From Lachnoclostridium sp. An14 (lineage in GTDB: Bacteria; Bacillota; Clostridia; Lachnospirales; Lachnospiraceae): 64,000 nucleotides of DNA. Positions 16,567-25,875 of this stretch are shown here, in pieces. How positions within the stretch are numbered: position 1 is the stretch's first letter; every line of letters begins with the position of its first letter. A program made the position numbers and the translations under genes. The notes below the pieces were generated by a model that saw nothing but the letters and a program-made list of their open reading frames with translations, did no database searches and had not been told where the DNA came from. The stretch is taken from assembly GCF_002160755.1 (NCBI RefSeq), contig NZ_NFLE01000016.1:25915-89914 (forward strand), in the 5' to 3' direction.

Positions 16567-16667
16567 TCTGAGAAAAGGGATCCTGATTTTGAATAAAATG
16601 CCTTTTCCCTGCATACATATATGGATAGTACCGAAAATATGTGCAGAGCAGGGAGGGAAATTTCCGC

Positions 16668-16898
16668 ATGGCAAGAGGAAGAAAATGCAGCAAAGATAAG
16701 CTGAAGGAGCGTCTGGAGGAGCTGCGGGACGCTATTGAAAAGCAGGAAGAAATGTTAGGAAAGCTGAAGGCGGAGAAAAAAGAGTGCGAAAAAGCCATCC
16801 GCAGCCTGGAGACCGACGAGCTTTTGGAGCTGATGGCGCAGAAAAATATGACGGTGGAGGATGTGAAAACCGTTATTGAAGGAGCGGGGCAGGCGTAG
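16668..16898 (+). CDS. Small charged coiled-coil protein, unknown function
   Basis: A 76-residue, strongly charged protein. After an Arg/Lys-rich start (MARGRKCSKDKLKERLEE) it forms a heptad-like helix rich in Lys and Glu (about 8-50), then a short C-terminal segment (QKNMTVEDVKTVIEGAG). No membrane segment or metal motif. The ATG at 16668 has AGGGAGGG about 12 nt upstream, a little far; an alternative ATG at 16641 has no ribosome binding site. The codon pattern looks like a real gene and it is followed by two tandem copies of the dispersed repeat. I do not recognise the family. Confidence 0.65.
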   Translation: MARGRKCSKDKLKERLEELRDAIEKQEEMLGKLKAEKKECEKAIRSLETDELLELMAQKNMTVEDVKTVIEGAGQA

Positions 16899-16916
16899 GA
16901 GCCGGCTCTGCTTTTT

Positions 16917-17045
16917 CTTGTTTAACAGGAAATTTCGTTTCCTGTTAAACAAGAATGCTCCGCGAGGAGGCGTACTCTGCGCAAAGGAAAATGGCTGTTT
17001 ACGCAGCCGCACTCCGGCGCGAGTGTGCGCTAAGCGCACACTTTT
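16917..17045 (+). repeat. Dispersed intergenic repeat, type B, first of a tandem pair
   Basis: Opens with the palindrome CTTGTTTAACAGGAAAT/GTTTCCTGTTAAACAAG, continues with GCTCCGCGAGGAGGCGTAC, GGCTGTTTACGCAGCCGC and ends GTGTGCGC-TAA-GCGCACAC plus T4. Confidence 0.88.
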
Positions 17046-17173
17046 CTATTTAACAGGAAACTCGTTTCCTGTTAAATAAGAATGCTCCGTAAGGAGGCGC
17101 ACTTCGCGCAAAGGAAAATGGCTGTTTACGCAGCCGCGCTCCGGCGCGAGTGTGCGCTAAGCGCACACTTTTT
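17046..17173 (+). repeat. Dispersed intergenic repeat, type B, second of a tandem pair
   Basis: Nearly identical to the preceding unit and joined head-to-tail with it: TATTTAACAGGAAAC/GTTTCCTGTTAAATA arms at the start and the GTGTGCGC/GCGCACAC hairpin with T5 at the end. The remaining gap to the recA promoter (17174-17392) shows no gene. Confidence 0.88.
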
Positions 17174-17392
17174 ATATATAGGAAAAGGAAAGGGGAGAGC
17201 GGCGAGCCTCGGAGCTGGTTCTGGAAAGGCTTTGCGGCAGATTTTTGCGGAAAATCCGCCGGAAAGTCAGCAGATAGCCCTAATGTCCCCCTTTCCCGTG
17301 GTATAATCAGATTGTCCGCCGGCCTTCCCGTCCGGCGCCGTTCCAGGCAGGTTCCTGCAAGAGTCCCCCTCAGAAAAATTCTCAGAAAGCAG

Positions 17393-17446
17393 TTGACTTT
17401 TCCCGCCAACTATATTATGATGGTAACAGAAACAGAACATTTGTTC
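17393..17446 (+). promoter_or_regulatory. recA promoter with SOS (LexA) box
   Basis: TTGACT (17393-17398), 17-bp spacer and TATGAT (17416-17421) are followed by GAACATTTGTTC (17435-17446), an exact match to the Gram-positive SOS box core GAAC-N4-GTTC, just before the recA ribosome binding site. LexA bound here would repress recA until DNA damage. Confidence 0.92.
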
Positions 17447-17460
17447 GCATGGAGGGCTTT

Positions 17461-18525
17461 ATGAATAAAGATGATAAATTGAAGGCGCTAGACGCCGCGC
17501 TGACACAGATTGAGAAGGCATATGGAAAAGGTTCCGTGATGAAACTGGGAGATTCCAGTGCCAATATGAATATTGAGACGGTGCCCACCGGCTCCCTGAG
17601 CCTGGACATTGCCTTGGGACTGGGCGGAGTTCCCAAGGGAAGGATTGTGGAGATCTACGGGCCTGAGTCCAGCGGTAAGACCACTGTGGCCCTGCACATG
17701 GTGGCAGAGGTGCAGAAACGGGGCGGGATCGCCGGCTTTATCGACGCCGAGCACGCCCTGGATCCGGTATACGCGAAAAATATCGGCGTAGACATTGACA
17801 ATCTCTACATCTCCCAGCCGGACAACGGAGAGCAGGCGCTGGAGATCACGGAGACCATGGTGCGCTCCGGGGCTGTGGATATTGTGATCGTGGACTCCGT
17901 GGCGGCCCTGGTGCCGAAGGCGGAGATCGACGGCGAGATGGGAGATTCCCACGTGGGCCTTCAGGCCAGACTGATGTCCCAGGCCCTGAGAAAGCTGACG
18001 GCGGCCATCAGCCGGTCCAACTGTATTGTAATCTTTATCAACCAGCTTCGTGAGAAGGTAGGCGTGATGTTTGGAAATCCGGAGACCACCACAGGCGGAC
18101 GGGCCCTGAAATTCTACTCCTCCGTCCGTATGGATGTGCGCCGCACAGAGACACTCAAACAGGGCGGCGAGATGATCGGAAACCACGTACGTGTCAAGGT
18201 GGTAAAGAATAAGATTGCGCCCCCCTTCAAGGAGGCGGAGTTTGACATCATGTTCGGAAAAGGCATTTCCAAGGAAGGAGATGTGCTGGATCTGGCGGTG
18301 AAGGAGAATATTGTGGAGAAAAGCGGCGCGTGGTACGCCTACAATGGAGCGAAGATCGGCCAGGGCCGGGAAAACGCCAAGATCTACCTGGCGGACAATC
18401 CGGCGATCTGTGAGGAGATTGAGCACAAGGTGCGGGTACGCTACGGGCTGGAGCCGGATACGGAGGAGACCCACGACGGAGCGGGACAGACCATTCTGCC
18501 CCTGACGGAGAACAAGGAAAACTAA
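17461..18525 (+). CDS. recA: Recombinase RecA
   Basis: A 354-residue RecA, the ATP-dependent strand-exchange protein and co-protease for LexA. Landmarks are [18 protein letters not shown], Walker [14 protein letters not shown], Walker B-type [12 protein letters not shown], and the DNA-binding loops around [19 protein letters not shown] and [17 protein letters not shown]. The ATG at 17461 follows GGAGGG; an upstream ATG at 17449 precedes that site and is rejected. Control by the SOS box at 17435-17446 is clear. recX follows after 19 bp. Confidence 0.98.
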   Translation: MNKDDKLKALDAALTQIEKAYGKGSVMKLGDSSANMNIETVPTGSLSLDIALGLGGVPKGRIVEIYGPESSGKTTVALHMVAEVQKRGGIAGFIDAEHALDPVYAKNIGVDIDNLYISQPDNGEQALEITETMVRSGAVDIVIVDSVAALVPKAEIDGEMGDSHVGLQARLMSQALRKLTAAISRSNCIVIFINQLREKVGVMFGNPETTTGGRALKFYSSVRMDVRRTETLKQGGEMIGNHVRVKVVKNKIAPPFKEAEFDIMFGKGISKEGDVLDLAVKENIVEKSGAWYAYNGAKIGQGRENAKIYLADNPAICEEIEHKVRVRYGLEPDTEETHDGAGQTILPLTENKEN

Positions 18526-18544
18526 GAAAAGCGAGGTCCTGCGG

Positions 18545-19144
18545 ATGCAGATTGTATCGGTAGAGCCGTTGGATAAAAGAAGGAGCAAGGTCCTCACTGA
18601 CGAGGGCCTTGCCTTCCCTTTATATAACGGAGAGCTGGAAACCTACGGGCTCAGAGAGGGACAGGAGCTGCCCGGCTCCGTCTATGAGGAGATTTTGCGG
18701 ACGGTGCTCTGCCCCAGAGCGAAGGAGCGCCTTCTCCACCTTCTGAAGATGTCGGATAAGACGGAAACGGAGCTGCGCCGCAGGCTGCGGGACGGGGGCT
18801 ACCCTTCAGAGGCGGTGGAGGAAGCGATCGCCTACGGGAAACGGTATCGCTACGTCGATGACAGGCGTTACACAGAGAATTACGTGGCCTCTGCCGCGGC
18901 GGGAAAGAGCCGCCGCCGGATCGAGGCGGAGCTGGCGGGAAAGGGAATTTCCAGGGAGTTGGCGGAGGCCTGTCTGGCGGAGACGGAGATCGACGAGGCG
19001 GGGCAGATAGAGCGCCTGCTGCAAAAAAGAGGCTATGACAGGGAGACGGCGGATTTGAAGGAACAGCAGAAAACTATGGCATATCTTTCAAGACGAGGTT
19101 TTTCTTACGAGGCGATACTTGACATCATGCACAAAAAAGATTAA
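18545..19144 (+). CDS. recX: RecA regulatory protein RecX
   Basis: A 199-residue RecX, which binds RecA filaments and dampens or tunes recombination. It has the RecX tandem three-helix repeats: KERLLHLLKMSDKTETELRRRL (about 59-80), YGKRYRYVDDRRYTENYV, and the C-terminal KTMAYLSRRGFSYEAILDIM. The N-terminal 50 residues form the small extension seen in Firmicute RecX. It sits directly behind recA, the usual arrangement, and probably shares its SOS-induced mRNA. Confidence 0.93.
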   Translation: MQIVSVEPLDKRRSKVLTDEGLAFPLYNGELETYGLREGQELPGSVYEEILRTVLCPRAKERLLHLLKMSDKTETELRRRLRDGGYPSEAVEEAIAYGKRYRYVDDRRYTENYVASAAAGKSRRRIEAELAGKGISRELAEACLAETEIDEAGQIERLLQKRGYDRETADLKEQQKTMAYLSRRGFSYEAILDIMHKKD

Positions 19145-19197
19145 AATTATAATGTTGTATTACTCGTACAATGAAAACTAAATAAGGAGGTGCTCCT

Positions 19198-20739
19198 GTG
19201 TCAGTAATAGCTGTAATTGTTACAATTATTATTGTAGCTCCTATTACCTGGGTCACCGCTGTCAATCACCGGAAAAAGGCTTACGAAAGTACCATTGGCA
19301 GTGCTGAGGAACGATCCAGAGAAATAATAGATGAAGCGTTGAAAACCGCGGAAACCAAGAAGCGCGAAGCTCTCCTGGAGGCGAAGGAAGAGTCGTTAAA
19401 GACGAAAAATGAGCTGGAAAAAGAGACGAAGGAGAGACGGGCAGAGCTTCAGAAATACGAGCGGCGTGTACTGAGCAAAGAAGAAAACCTGGACAAAAAG
19501 TCCGAAGCAATGGAAAAGAAGGAAGCCAGTCTGGCTGCCAGAGAGGAGAAACTCTCAAAAAAGACTGCGGAAGTTGAGGCGTTGTATGAAAAAGGGATAC
19601 AGGAACTGGAAAAGATTTCCGGCCTTACCTCCGAACAGGCAAAAGAATTTCTCTTAAAATCTGTGGAAGAAGATGTCAAGCATGACACCGCGAAAATGAT
19701 CAAGGAACTGGAAGCGAAAGCCAAAGAGGAAGCGGACAAGAAGGCGAAGGATTACGTGGTAACCGCCATTCAGAGATGTGCCGCTGACCATGTGGCAGAG
19801 ACGACGGTCTCTGTGGTGCAGCTTCCCAATGATGAGATGAAGGGCCGTATTATCGGCCGTGAGGGACGGAATATCCGTACCCTGGAGACGCTGACCGGCG
19901 TGGAGCTGATTATTGACGACACCCCGGAGGCGGTTGTGCTGTCGGGATTTGACCCGATTCGGCGAGAAGTGGCGAGAGTCGCGCTGGAGCGTTTGATTGT
20001 AGACGGACGTATCCATCCGGCTAGGATTGAGGAAATGGTAGAGAAGGCTCAGAAGGAAGTGGAAGCCAATATGAGGGAGGACGGCGAGGCCGCTACCCTT
20101 GAGGTGGGAATTCACGGAATTCATCCGGAGCTTGTCAAACTTCTGGGCAAAATGAAATTCAGAACCAGCTATGGGCAGAATGCGCTGAAGCATTCCATCG
20201 AGGTGGCACAGCTTGCAGGGCTGTTGGCATCGGAAGTGGGAGTGGATGTGCGGATGGCAAAGCGTGCTGGACTGTTACATGACATTGGTAAATCCGTTGA
20301 CCATGAGATGGAGGGCACTCATGTGCGCCTGGGCGTGGAGCTGTGCAGAAAGTACAGAGAGTCTGCCGTGGTAATTAACGCGGTGGAGGCCCATCATGGC
20401 GACGTTGAGCCGCAGAGCCTGATTGCTTGCCTGGTGCAGGCGGCCGATACGATTTCAGCCGCGAGACCCGGCGCAAGGAGAGAGACTCTGGAAACATATA
20501 CAAACAGATTGAAACAGTTAGAGGATATTACCAACTCCTTCAAGGGAGTGGACAAATCTTTTGCCATTCAGGCTGGCCGGGAGGTCAGGATTATGGTTGT
20601 GCCGGAGCAGATCAGCGACGACGATATGGTTCTCCTTGCGAGAGAGGTCTCCAAGAGGATCGAGGCGGAGCTGGAGTATCCGGGCCAGATCAAGGTGAAT
20701 GTGATCCGGGAATCAAGAGTGACCGACTACGCGAAATAA
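19198..20739 (+). CDS. rny: Ribonuclease Y
   Basis: A 513-residue membrane-anchored endoribonuclease that starts mRNA decay in Firmicutes. Order: N-terminal membrane helix (about 2-20, [17 protein letters not shown]), a long charged coiled coil (about 25-195), KH RNA-binding domain (about 205-270, with [15 protein letters not shown]) and the HD domain with metal motif [12 protein letters not shown] (about 360-371). The GTG at 19198 behind AAGGAGGTG fits the length and keeps the membrane helix intact. A terminator follows at 20747. Confidence 0.97.
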   Translation: MSVIAVIVTIIIVAPITWVTAVNHRKKAYESTIGSAEERSREIIDEALKTAETKKREALLEAKEESLKTKNELEKETKERRAELQKYERRVLSKEENLDKKSEAMEKKEASLAAREEKLSKKTAEVEALYEKGIQELEKISGLTSEQAKEFLLKSVEEDVKHDTAKMIKELEAKAKEEADKKAKDYVVTAIQRCAADHVAETTVSVVQLPNDEMKGRIIGREGRNIRTLETLTGVELIIDDTPEAVVLSGFDPIRREVARVALERLIVDGRIHPARIEEMVEKAQKEVEANMREDGEAATLEVGIHGIHPELVKLLGKMKFRTSYGQNALKHSIEVAQLAGLLASEVGVDVRMAKRAGLLHDIGKSVDHEMEGTHVRLGVELCRKYRESAVVINAVEAHHGDVEPQSLIACLVQAADTISAARPGARRETLETYTNRLKQLEDITNSFKGVDKSFAIQAGREVRIMVVPEQISDDDMVLLAREVSKRIEAELEYPGQIKVNVIRESRVTDYAK

Positions 20740-20746
20740 GGAAAAG

Positions 20747-20781
20747 AGCCTTGCTAGATAAAATGCTAGTGAGGCTTTTTC
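20747..20781 (+). terminator. Intrinsic terminator after rny
   Basis: AGCCTTGCTAG (20747-20757) pairs with CTAGTGAGGCT (20766-20776), allowing two mismatched or wobble pairs, followed by T-rich sequence. Confidence 0.75.
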
Positions 20782-20911
20782 TTTATTTCACAGGAAACTG
20801 CGTTTTCTGTGAAATAAGAATGCTCCGCAAGGAGGCGTACTCCGCGGGGAGGAAATTGGCTGCTGACGCAGCCGCGCTCCGGCGCGGGTGTGCGCCAAGC
20901 GCACACTTTTT
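20782..20911 (+). repeat. Dispersed intergenic repeat, full copy
   Basis: Starts with the palindrome TTATTTCACAGGAAACTG/CGTTTTCTGTGAAATAA, then GCTCCGCAAGGAGGCGTAC, CTGCTGACGCAGCCGCGC and ends GTGTGCGC-CAA-GCGCACAC plus T5. The start arm differs in sequence from the units at 16917 and 17046 but keeps its complementarity. Confidence 0.88.
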
Positions 20912-21056
20912 ATGTAGGAAACTGCGCCCCTATGCCACAAAAGCCTCCGGCGGGAGACGTACTCCGCGCAGAGGAAATTAGCTACTGGCGCAGGCTCGTT
21001 TCGGTGCGGGGCGCTGTTTAGAGGGAAATGGCGGCATCCGCGCGCATTTTATAGAT
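20912..21056 (+). repeat. Dispersed intergenic repeat, type A, decayed 3' half
   Basis: Directly follows the preceding unit: GTAGGAAACTGCGCCCCTATG, GCCTCCGGCGGGAGACGTAC and CGCGCAGAGGAAATTAGC are clear. The end diverges and the terminal hairpin is lost. Confidence 0.7.
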
Positions 21057-21157
21057 ACCGGGAAACGAAGTCTTACGTTTTTCAGTCAATTCCTGGAAGG
21101 GAATTGACTTTGACGCGGACAGCGGTTAGAGTAGAGAAAGGAAGGAGTGTGCAGAAA

Positions 21158-22123
21158 ATGACAAGGTACAAACAGACAGCGATGATTGTGCTGGCAGCGG
21201 CGATGGCGGTGGGGACAACCATCGTTCCGGCGGCGGCCAGCAGGAAGAAAATTTCCTCCGTCAATCTGTCGGTGACTTCAGATATGAGAATTGGGGATGA
21301 CATGGATCCGGCTCAGATTGAGATTGAGGAGGACAGTGAGAAGTATTACGTGGAATCCTGTGATATTACAAACACCGGATTTTACTGGACGGAGGAGGAC
21401 GTGCCCAGGATTGAGGTGTATCTGACGGCGGAGGAGGGGTATTATTTCTCCTTAAAGAGCTCAGATGTGCACCTGGACGGGGCGACCTACGTGGAGGCGG
21501 TGAAACCGTCCGGCATGGATTCCACCCAGCTGAAAATCACCATGGATCTGCCTTCCATGGCGGGGCGGATGGATGAGATCGAGACGGTGACCCTGGAGAA
21601 GAACGGCATGGCCACCTGGAACGCGGTGCAGGGCGCCGGTCAGTACGAGGTCCGTCTGATCCGCAATTCCACCACAGTGGGAGGCACCCAGACGGTACAG
21701 AGCACCACCGTGGATTTCGGTTATCTTATGACGAAGGCGGCTAATTACACGGTGAAGGTGCGCCCAGTCAGCCGGGTAAACTGGGAAGTGAAGGGAAAAT
21801 GGGCCAGCACAGGAGGCCTTTACATTGACAGCATGGCGGCGGCCCAGTTCCGCAGCGACAATCCCGACGGCGGAGAGTGGGTTCACGATGAAAACGGCTG
21901 GTGGTTCCGGAACGAGGACGGCTCTAACACGGCAGAGGACTGGCAGAAAATTGACGGCAAGTGGTACTATTTTAATGAGCAGGGCTATATGCTGGAAAAC
22001 AGCTGGGTGAAGACCGGTGAAGTCTACTATTACGTGGGAGCGGACGGGTCGATGCTGCGGGGCGCCTACGTGCCGGATACGGAGTATTACGTGGACAGCA
22101 CGGGAGCCTGGGTGCAGGAATAA
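21158..22123 (+). CDS. Secreted protein with C-terminal cell-wall-binding repeats
   Basis: A 321-residue exported protein. The signal peptide (about 1-30) has a basic start, a hydrophobic core (AMIVLAAAMAVGTTIV) and a PAAAS-type cleavage region. The middle (about 35-235) is beta-rich, with a fibronectin-like passage (ATWNAVQGAGQYEVRLIRNS). The C-terminus holds three or four choline-binding-type repeats rich in Trp and Tyr: GWWFRNEDGSNTAEDWQKI, GKWYYFNEQGYMLENSWVK, GEVYYYVGADGSML. Such repeats anchor proteins to wall polymers non-covalently. The ATG at 21158 follows GGAAGGAG. The function of the middle region is unknown. Confidence 0.85.
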   Translation: MTRYKQTAMIVLAAAMAVGTTIVPAAASRKKISSVNLSVTSDMRIGDDMDPAQIEIEEDSEKYYVESCDITNTGFYWTEEDVPRIEVYLTAEEGYYFSLKSSDVHLDGATYVEAVKPSGMDSTQLKITMDLPSMAGRMDEIETVTLEKNGMATWNAVQGAGQYEVRLIRNSTTVGGTQTVQSTTVDFGYLMTKAANYTVKVRPVSRVNWEVKGKWASTGGLYIDSMAAAQFRSDNPDGGEWVHDENGWWFRNEDGSNTAEDWQKIDGKWYYFNEQGYMLENSWVKTGEVYYYVGADGSMLRGAYVPDTEYYVDSTGAWVQE

Positions 22124-22195
22124 GGCCGAGGGCCGCGCGGCCGGGATGACAGTGCCGGGACAGCGGCTTAAAATAACAGACAGAGGTGAGGAGAT

Positions 22196-22750
22196 ATGTC
22201 AGATCAGAAAAATCAGGAAACTCCGGTAAAACGCCTGGAGCGGAGCTTAAAGTACCAGGGAAACATTCTCAATGTGTATGAGGATGTGGTGGAGGTCAAT
22301 GGACACATTGCCCATTGGGACTATATTCATCACGACGGCGCGGCGGCGGTGGTGCCGGTGACCGCGGAGGGAAAGATCCTGATGGTGCGGCAGTACCGCA
22401 ACGCGTTGGACCGCTATACCCTGGAGCTGCCGGCGGGAAAGCTGGATGAGCCTGATGAGCCGAAGATCCAGTGCGCGTACCGGGAACTGGAGGAGGAGAC
22501 CGGTTTCCGCACGGAGCATATGGAGTATCTGATCAGCGTGAACACGACAGTGGCGTTCTGCAATGAGGCGATTGATATTTTTGTGGCCAGGGATCTGATC
22601 CCGTCCAAGCAGCATCTGGACGAGGATGAGGAGATCAACGTGGAGGCCTGGGAGGTAAAGGATCTGGAGGAGCTCATTTACTCCGGAAAGATGACAGACG
22701 GCAAGACCATCGCCGGGATCCTGGCTTACGCGAGAAAATTCTGCCGGTAA
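22196..22750 (+). CDS. nudF: ADP-ribose pyrophosphatase, NUDIX family
   Basis: A 184-residue NUDIX hydrolase of the ADP-ribose pyrophosphatase type, splitting ADP-ribose to AMP and ribose 5-phosphate. The NUDIX box is complete: GKLDEPDEPKIQCAYRELEEETGF, read as G-x5-E-x7-REVEETGF-type with the catalytic RELEEETG. Upstream VVEVNGHIAHWDYIHHDGAA is typical of NudF. The order nudF, spoIIM-like, xerD resembles that in B. subtilis. RBS GAGGAG precedes the ATG. Confidence 0.92.
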   Translation: MSDQKNQETPVKRLERSLKYQGNILNVYEDVVEVNGHIAHWDYIHHDGAAAVVPVTAEGKILMVRQYRNALDRYTLELPAGKLDEPDEPKIQCAYRELEEETGFRTEHMEYLISVNTTVAFCNEAIDIFVARDLIPSKQHLDEDEEINVEAWEVKDLEELIYSGKMTDGKTIAGILAYARKFCR

Positions 22751-22912
22751 AAGAAGCGGAAGGATTTGAGAGCGGAAAGACGGTGGGAACGGCCGCAAGG
22801 ACAGCCGAAGTAAGAACGGGCTGCCGCGGAACCCGGAGTGGCGGTGAGGCCATCGCCAAAGGCCGCAGGCCGCAGAACCAGTAGAAAACGAAAATACAGT
22901 CATAAACAGCTG

Positions 22913-22951
22913 GCCCCGCGCATAGTTTGGGAATAAGGATATGCGCGGGGC
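22913..22951 (+). terminator. Strong hairpin between nudF and the spoIIM-like gene
   Basis: GCCCCGCGCATA (22913-22924) pairs perfectly with TATGCGCGGGGC (22940-22951), 12 bp, followed by a weak T-rich tail GTTTGTTAT. It could be a terminator or attenuator and partly hides the next start. The rest of 22751-22912 shows no gene. Confidence 0.6.
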
Positions 22952-22958
22952 GTTTGTT

Positions 22959-23486
22959 ATGTTGAGAAAGCGGTATGGGGACTGGCTGTTGGCGGCGCTG
23001 GCGGCGGGAGCAGTGGCGGGAACCGTGATGGCAAACCTTCTTGAGCCGCAGCTGCGGGAGCAGGCGGCGGGAATGGGCAGCCTGCTGGCGGGCAGCGTAT
23101 ATGGAAACGGGAGCCGGCTGGAGCTGATGCGGGCGGCGGCGCTCCAGCGGCTGGGGGAAACGGTTCTTCTCTGGGGAGCCGGGCTGACGGCGGCGGCCAG
23201 GCCGCTGTGCTGTCTGCTGGCCGCGTATCTGGGGTGCTCGGCGGCGGTGGTTTTATCTGTGCTCACCTGTGAAAAGGGGATGATGGGCCTGGCGGTTTAC
23301 CTGGCTACGGTGCTGCCCCAGGCAGCTTGTTACCTCCCGGTATGGCTGTTTCTGGCGGGGGCCGCAGGCCGGCGTATGCGGATTCCCATCCGCTATGTGC
23401 TGGCGGGAGCGGTTCTGCTGGCTGCCGGGATCTGGTGCGAGGGCGTGATAAGCCCGTGGCTGCTGAGGGGGCTGCTGCGCCGGTAG
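22959..23486 (+). CDS. SpoIIM-like integral membrane protein
   Basis: A 175-residue very hydrophobic protein with about five membrane segments (for example WLLAALAAGAVAGTVMA at 8-24, RPLCCLLAAYLGCSAAVVL at about 88-106 and a last one near 145-165). SpoIIM, part of the septal peptidoglycan degradation complex of engulfment, has this size and topology, and the gene lies between nudF and xerD as in B. subtilis. Primary-sequence motifs are not decisive, so the assignment rests on context and topology. The start at 22959 is chosen because an in-frame ATG at 22941 lies inside the preceding hairpin. Confidence 0.6.
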   Translation: MLRKRYGDWLLAALAAGAVAGTVMANLLEPQLREQAAGMGSLLAGSVYGNGSRLELMRAAALQRLGETVLLWGAGLTAAARPLCCLLAAYLGCSAAVVLSVLTCEKGMMGLAVYLATVLPQAACYLPVWLFLAGAAGRRMRIPIRYVLAGAVLLAAGIWCEGVISPWLLRGLLRR

Positions 23487-23565
23487 AGGTGGAAAAAATG
23501 GGCTTTGGGGCGTTTTTTCCGCCTCGGGAGCCTGGAAATCCGCAAAAAATTTCGCGTTTTTTATT

Positions 23566-23614
23566 ACAACATATTGAGGGAAAACGGATGGCCCTCCAAT
23601 ATGTTGTATTTTTT
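23566..23614 (+). terminator. Intrinsic terminator after the spoIIM-like gene
   Basis: ACAACATATTGAGGG (23566-23580) pairs with CCCTCCAATATGTTGT (23592-23607), followed by ATTTTTTAT. Confidence 0.85.
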
Positions 23615-23760
23615 ATGTAAATCAGCCGGAAAATGGTGGAAAAGTGGGAAAAATATGTTTGATTTTATGGAAAAATGGGGATATAATGTGAGCACGAGCC
23701 TGTTTTTTGCCTGATTATGGTGGATAAGTCAGGTTATGGGGATTGTTTAGGGGGATAACC

Positions 23761-24648
23761 ATGGTAGAGGACATAAAAGAGTTTATTGTCTATCTGAGAG
23801 AGGTGAAGCGGACGTCCGTGAACACGGAGGTTTCCTACCAGAGGGACTTGCTGCAGATGGCGGCGTTTTTGCGGGAAAAGGGAATCCATGAGGCGTCCAA
23901 GGTGACAAAGACCAGCCTCAATTCTTATATCTTGTATCTGGAGAAGGAGGGGAAGGCGACTACCACCATTTCCAGAGTATTGGCGTCCATGAAGGCGTTT
24001 TTCCATTATGAGGTGAGCTGCGGGCGGATTCATCGGGATCCGGCGGAGCTTTTGAAGGCGCCCAGGGTGGAAAAGAAAGCGCCTACCATTCTGACGGTGG
24101 ACGAGGTAAACTGCCTGCTGGCCCAGCCGGGAGGGGAGGCGCCCAAGGAGATTCGGGACAAGGCCATGCTGGAGCTTTTGTATGCCACGGGAATCCGGGT
24201 GTCGGAGCTGATCCATCTGCGGGTGGAGGACGTGAATTTAAGCGTAGGTTTTATCACCTGCCGGGATGGGATGAAGGAGCGGACGGTCCCCTTTGGAAAG
24301 GTGGCCAAGCAGTCCCTGTTAAACTATATGGACCAGGCCAGACAGACGCTTTTAAAGGGAAATGAGTCGGAGTGGCTTTTTACAAACTGTAACGGCAAGC
24401 CCATGAGCCGCCAGGGCTTTTGGAAAATCATCAAGTATTACGGGGAAAAGGCGGGGATCCAGGCGGATATTACGCCCCATACCCTGCGCCATTCCTTCGC
24501 CGCCCATCTGCTGCGGAACGGGGCGGATGTGCACGCTGTCCAGGCGATGTTAGGGCATTCGGATATGGCGACCACTCAGGCGTATATGGCTTACTCCCAG
24601 GAAAATGCGGTAAGAGACGTGTATAAGGAAACCCATCCCAGGAATTGA
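23761..24648 (+). CDS. xerD: Tyrosine recombinase XerD
   Basis: A 295-residue tyrosine recombinase that resolves chromosome dimers at dif. The N-terminal SAM-like core-binding domain spans about 1-85. The catalytic domain has Arg in LYATGIRVSELIHLR, the Lys of the beta-hairpin, the HTLRHSFAAHLL box and GHSDMATTQAYMAY with the nucleophilic Tyr. Length and the spoIIM-xerD neighbourhood fit XerD rather than a phage integrase; no attachment-site duplication is seen. The ATG at 23761 follows AGGGGGA; a reading from 23743 has no better site. Confidence 0.93.
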   Translation: MVEDIKEFIVYLREVKRTSVNTEVSYQRDLLQMAAFLREKGIHEASKVTKTSLNSYILYLEKEGKATTTISRVLASMKAFFHYEVSCGRIHRDPAELLKAPRVEKKAPTILTVDEVNCLLAQPGGEAPKEIRDKAMLELLYATGIRVSELIHLRVEDVNLSVGFITCRDGMKERTVPFGKVAKQSLLNYMDQARQTLLKGNESEWLFTNCNGKPMSRQGFWKIIKYYGEKAGIQADITPHTLRHSFAAHLLRNGADVHAVQAMLGHSDMATTQAYMAYSQENAVRDVYKETHPRN

Positions 24649-24669
24649 GGCCCGGGAAACATGAAATGA

Positions 24670-24702
24670 GAATTCCTCTGCTGTGCGCAGGGGAATTTTT
24701 TT
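24670..24702 (+). terminator. Intrinsic terminator after xerD
   Basis: AATTCCTCTGC and GCGCAGGGGAATT arms with T7 directly after. Confidence 0.8.
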
Positions 24703-24832
24703 GTGTCATAGTAGGAAACTGCGTTCCCTATGACACAAAAGCCTCCGGCGGGAGGCGCACTCCGCGCAGAGGAATATGGCTGCTGACGCAGCCGCGCTCC
24801 GGCGCGAGTGTGCGCCAAGCGCACACTTTTTT
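24701..24832 (+). repeat. Dispersed intergenic repeat, type A, reference copy
   Basis: One of the best-preserved copies. It opens with arms TTGTGTCATAG/CTATGACACAA around GAAACTGCGTTCC, continues GCCTCCGGCGGGAGGCGCAC, CGCGCAGAGGAATATGGC, TGCTGACGCAGCCGCGC and ends AGTGTGCGC-CAA-GCGCACACT with T6. A shorter piece of the same unit follows (about 24833-24890, ending at the GCCTCCGGCGGAAGGCG part). The remaining 24890-25248 shows no supportable gene. Confidence 0.9.
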
Positions 24833-25248
24833 ATGTGTAGAAATTGCATTTCCGATGCCACAAAAGCCTCCGGCGGAAGGCGTATTTCGCCTGGAGGAAA
24901 AGGGCCGTCTGGAAAAACACGTTTGGGGCCGTTTTCTTAAGGCTCAGGTGTCTGGAGGATCCGGCGGGAGGAAGGAGCAGACTGGCAGCGGGAGAATTGT
25001 GACGGCTGCAGATTTGAGGGAGGGGGGACGTGAAAACGCCGTGTACAGAAGGGGACGGGCGGCGGCTTGGGAATGGGGGGAGACGCCTGTTTTCGGGAGC
25101 TTTTTACAATAATGAGAAAATAAGTTCCGATTGGGGGCAGAAGACCGTCTAAAAAAGGGGCAATCCTGTTGTTTTTTGTGTGCATTGAAACTTTTTCTGG
25201 AAGGCAAACTATCCTATACAATAAATAAATGAATCAGGAGGGATTTAT

Positions 25249-25854
25249 ATGAGTGAAGTGTATGGGTATGTCCGGGTGTCCGCGAAGGATCAGTGCGAGG
25301 AACGTCAGCTTTTGGCTATGCGGGAGTTTGGCGTGCCGGAGAAGAAGGTGTTTACGGATAAGCTCAGCGGAAAAGATTTTGAGCGCCCCCAGTATAAGCG
25401 GCTGCTGCGGAAACTCCATTCCGGAGACGTGCTGGTAATTAAGGCCATCGACCGCCTGGGCCGCAACTACGGGGAGATTCAGGAGCAGTGGCGGCTGATC
25501 ACTAAAGAGAAACACGCCGATATTGTGGTGCTGGATATGCCGCTTTTGGACACGAGACAGAAGGCGGAGGATTTGACGGGGACCTTCATCGCGGATCTGG
25601 TGCTGCAGATCCTGTGCTATGTGGCCCAGGTGGAGCGGGAAAACATCCGTCAGCGCCAGGCGGAAGGGATCGCGGCGGCGAAAGCGCGGGGAGTGAAGTT
25701 TGGGCGAGAGAAGAAACCGATTCCCGAGGAATTCGGAGGATTGTGGGAAAAATTCCGCCGGGGAGAGGTCACGGCCCGGGCCGCGGCCGCGGAATTGGGC
25801 GTAGTGCACAGTACATTCCTCAAATGGGGGAGTGGAATGGAGAAAAGTTTGTGA
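25249..25854 (+). CDS. Small serine recombinase (resolvase/invertase family)
   Basis: A 201-residue serine recombinase. The catalytic domain (1-140) starts VYGYVRVSAKDQCEERQ with the nucleophilic Ser near residue 11, and has RPQYKRLLRKLHSGDVLVIKAIDRLGR and the long E helix region VERENIRQRQAEGIAAAKARG. A C-terminal helix-turn-helix (about 165-195) reads RRGEVTARAAAAELGVVHST. It has the size of Hin/Gin-type invertases and Tn3-type resolvases. It stands alone, directly before the pilus gene cluster and oriented with it, which makes a role in switching or assembling that cluster possible. The ATG at 25249 has AGGAGGG. Confidence 0.92.
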   Translation: MSEVYGYVRVSAKDQCEERQLLAMREFGVPEKKVFTDKLSGKDFERPQYKRLLRKLHSGDVLVIKAIDRLGRNYGEIQEQWRLITKEKHADIVVLDMPLLDTRQKAEDLTGTFIADLVLQILCYVAQVERENIRQRQAEGIAAAKARGVKFGREKKPIPEEFGGLWEKFRRGEVTARAAAAELGVVHSTFLKWGSGMEKSL

Positions 25855-25875
25855 AATTTCACCGGTTTTTTAGGG

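Noticed and set aside
17488..18597. Open frame of 369 codons on the minus strand over recA
   Set aside because: Antisense shadow of recA; no motif and no start signal.
23761..25854. xerD and the serine recombinase as the integrase pair of a mobile island
   Set aside because: XerD sits in its usual chromosomal neighbourhood (nudF, spoIIM-like), no attachment-site duplication is seen, and no phage or conjugation genes follow.
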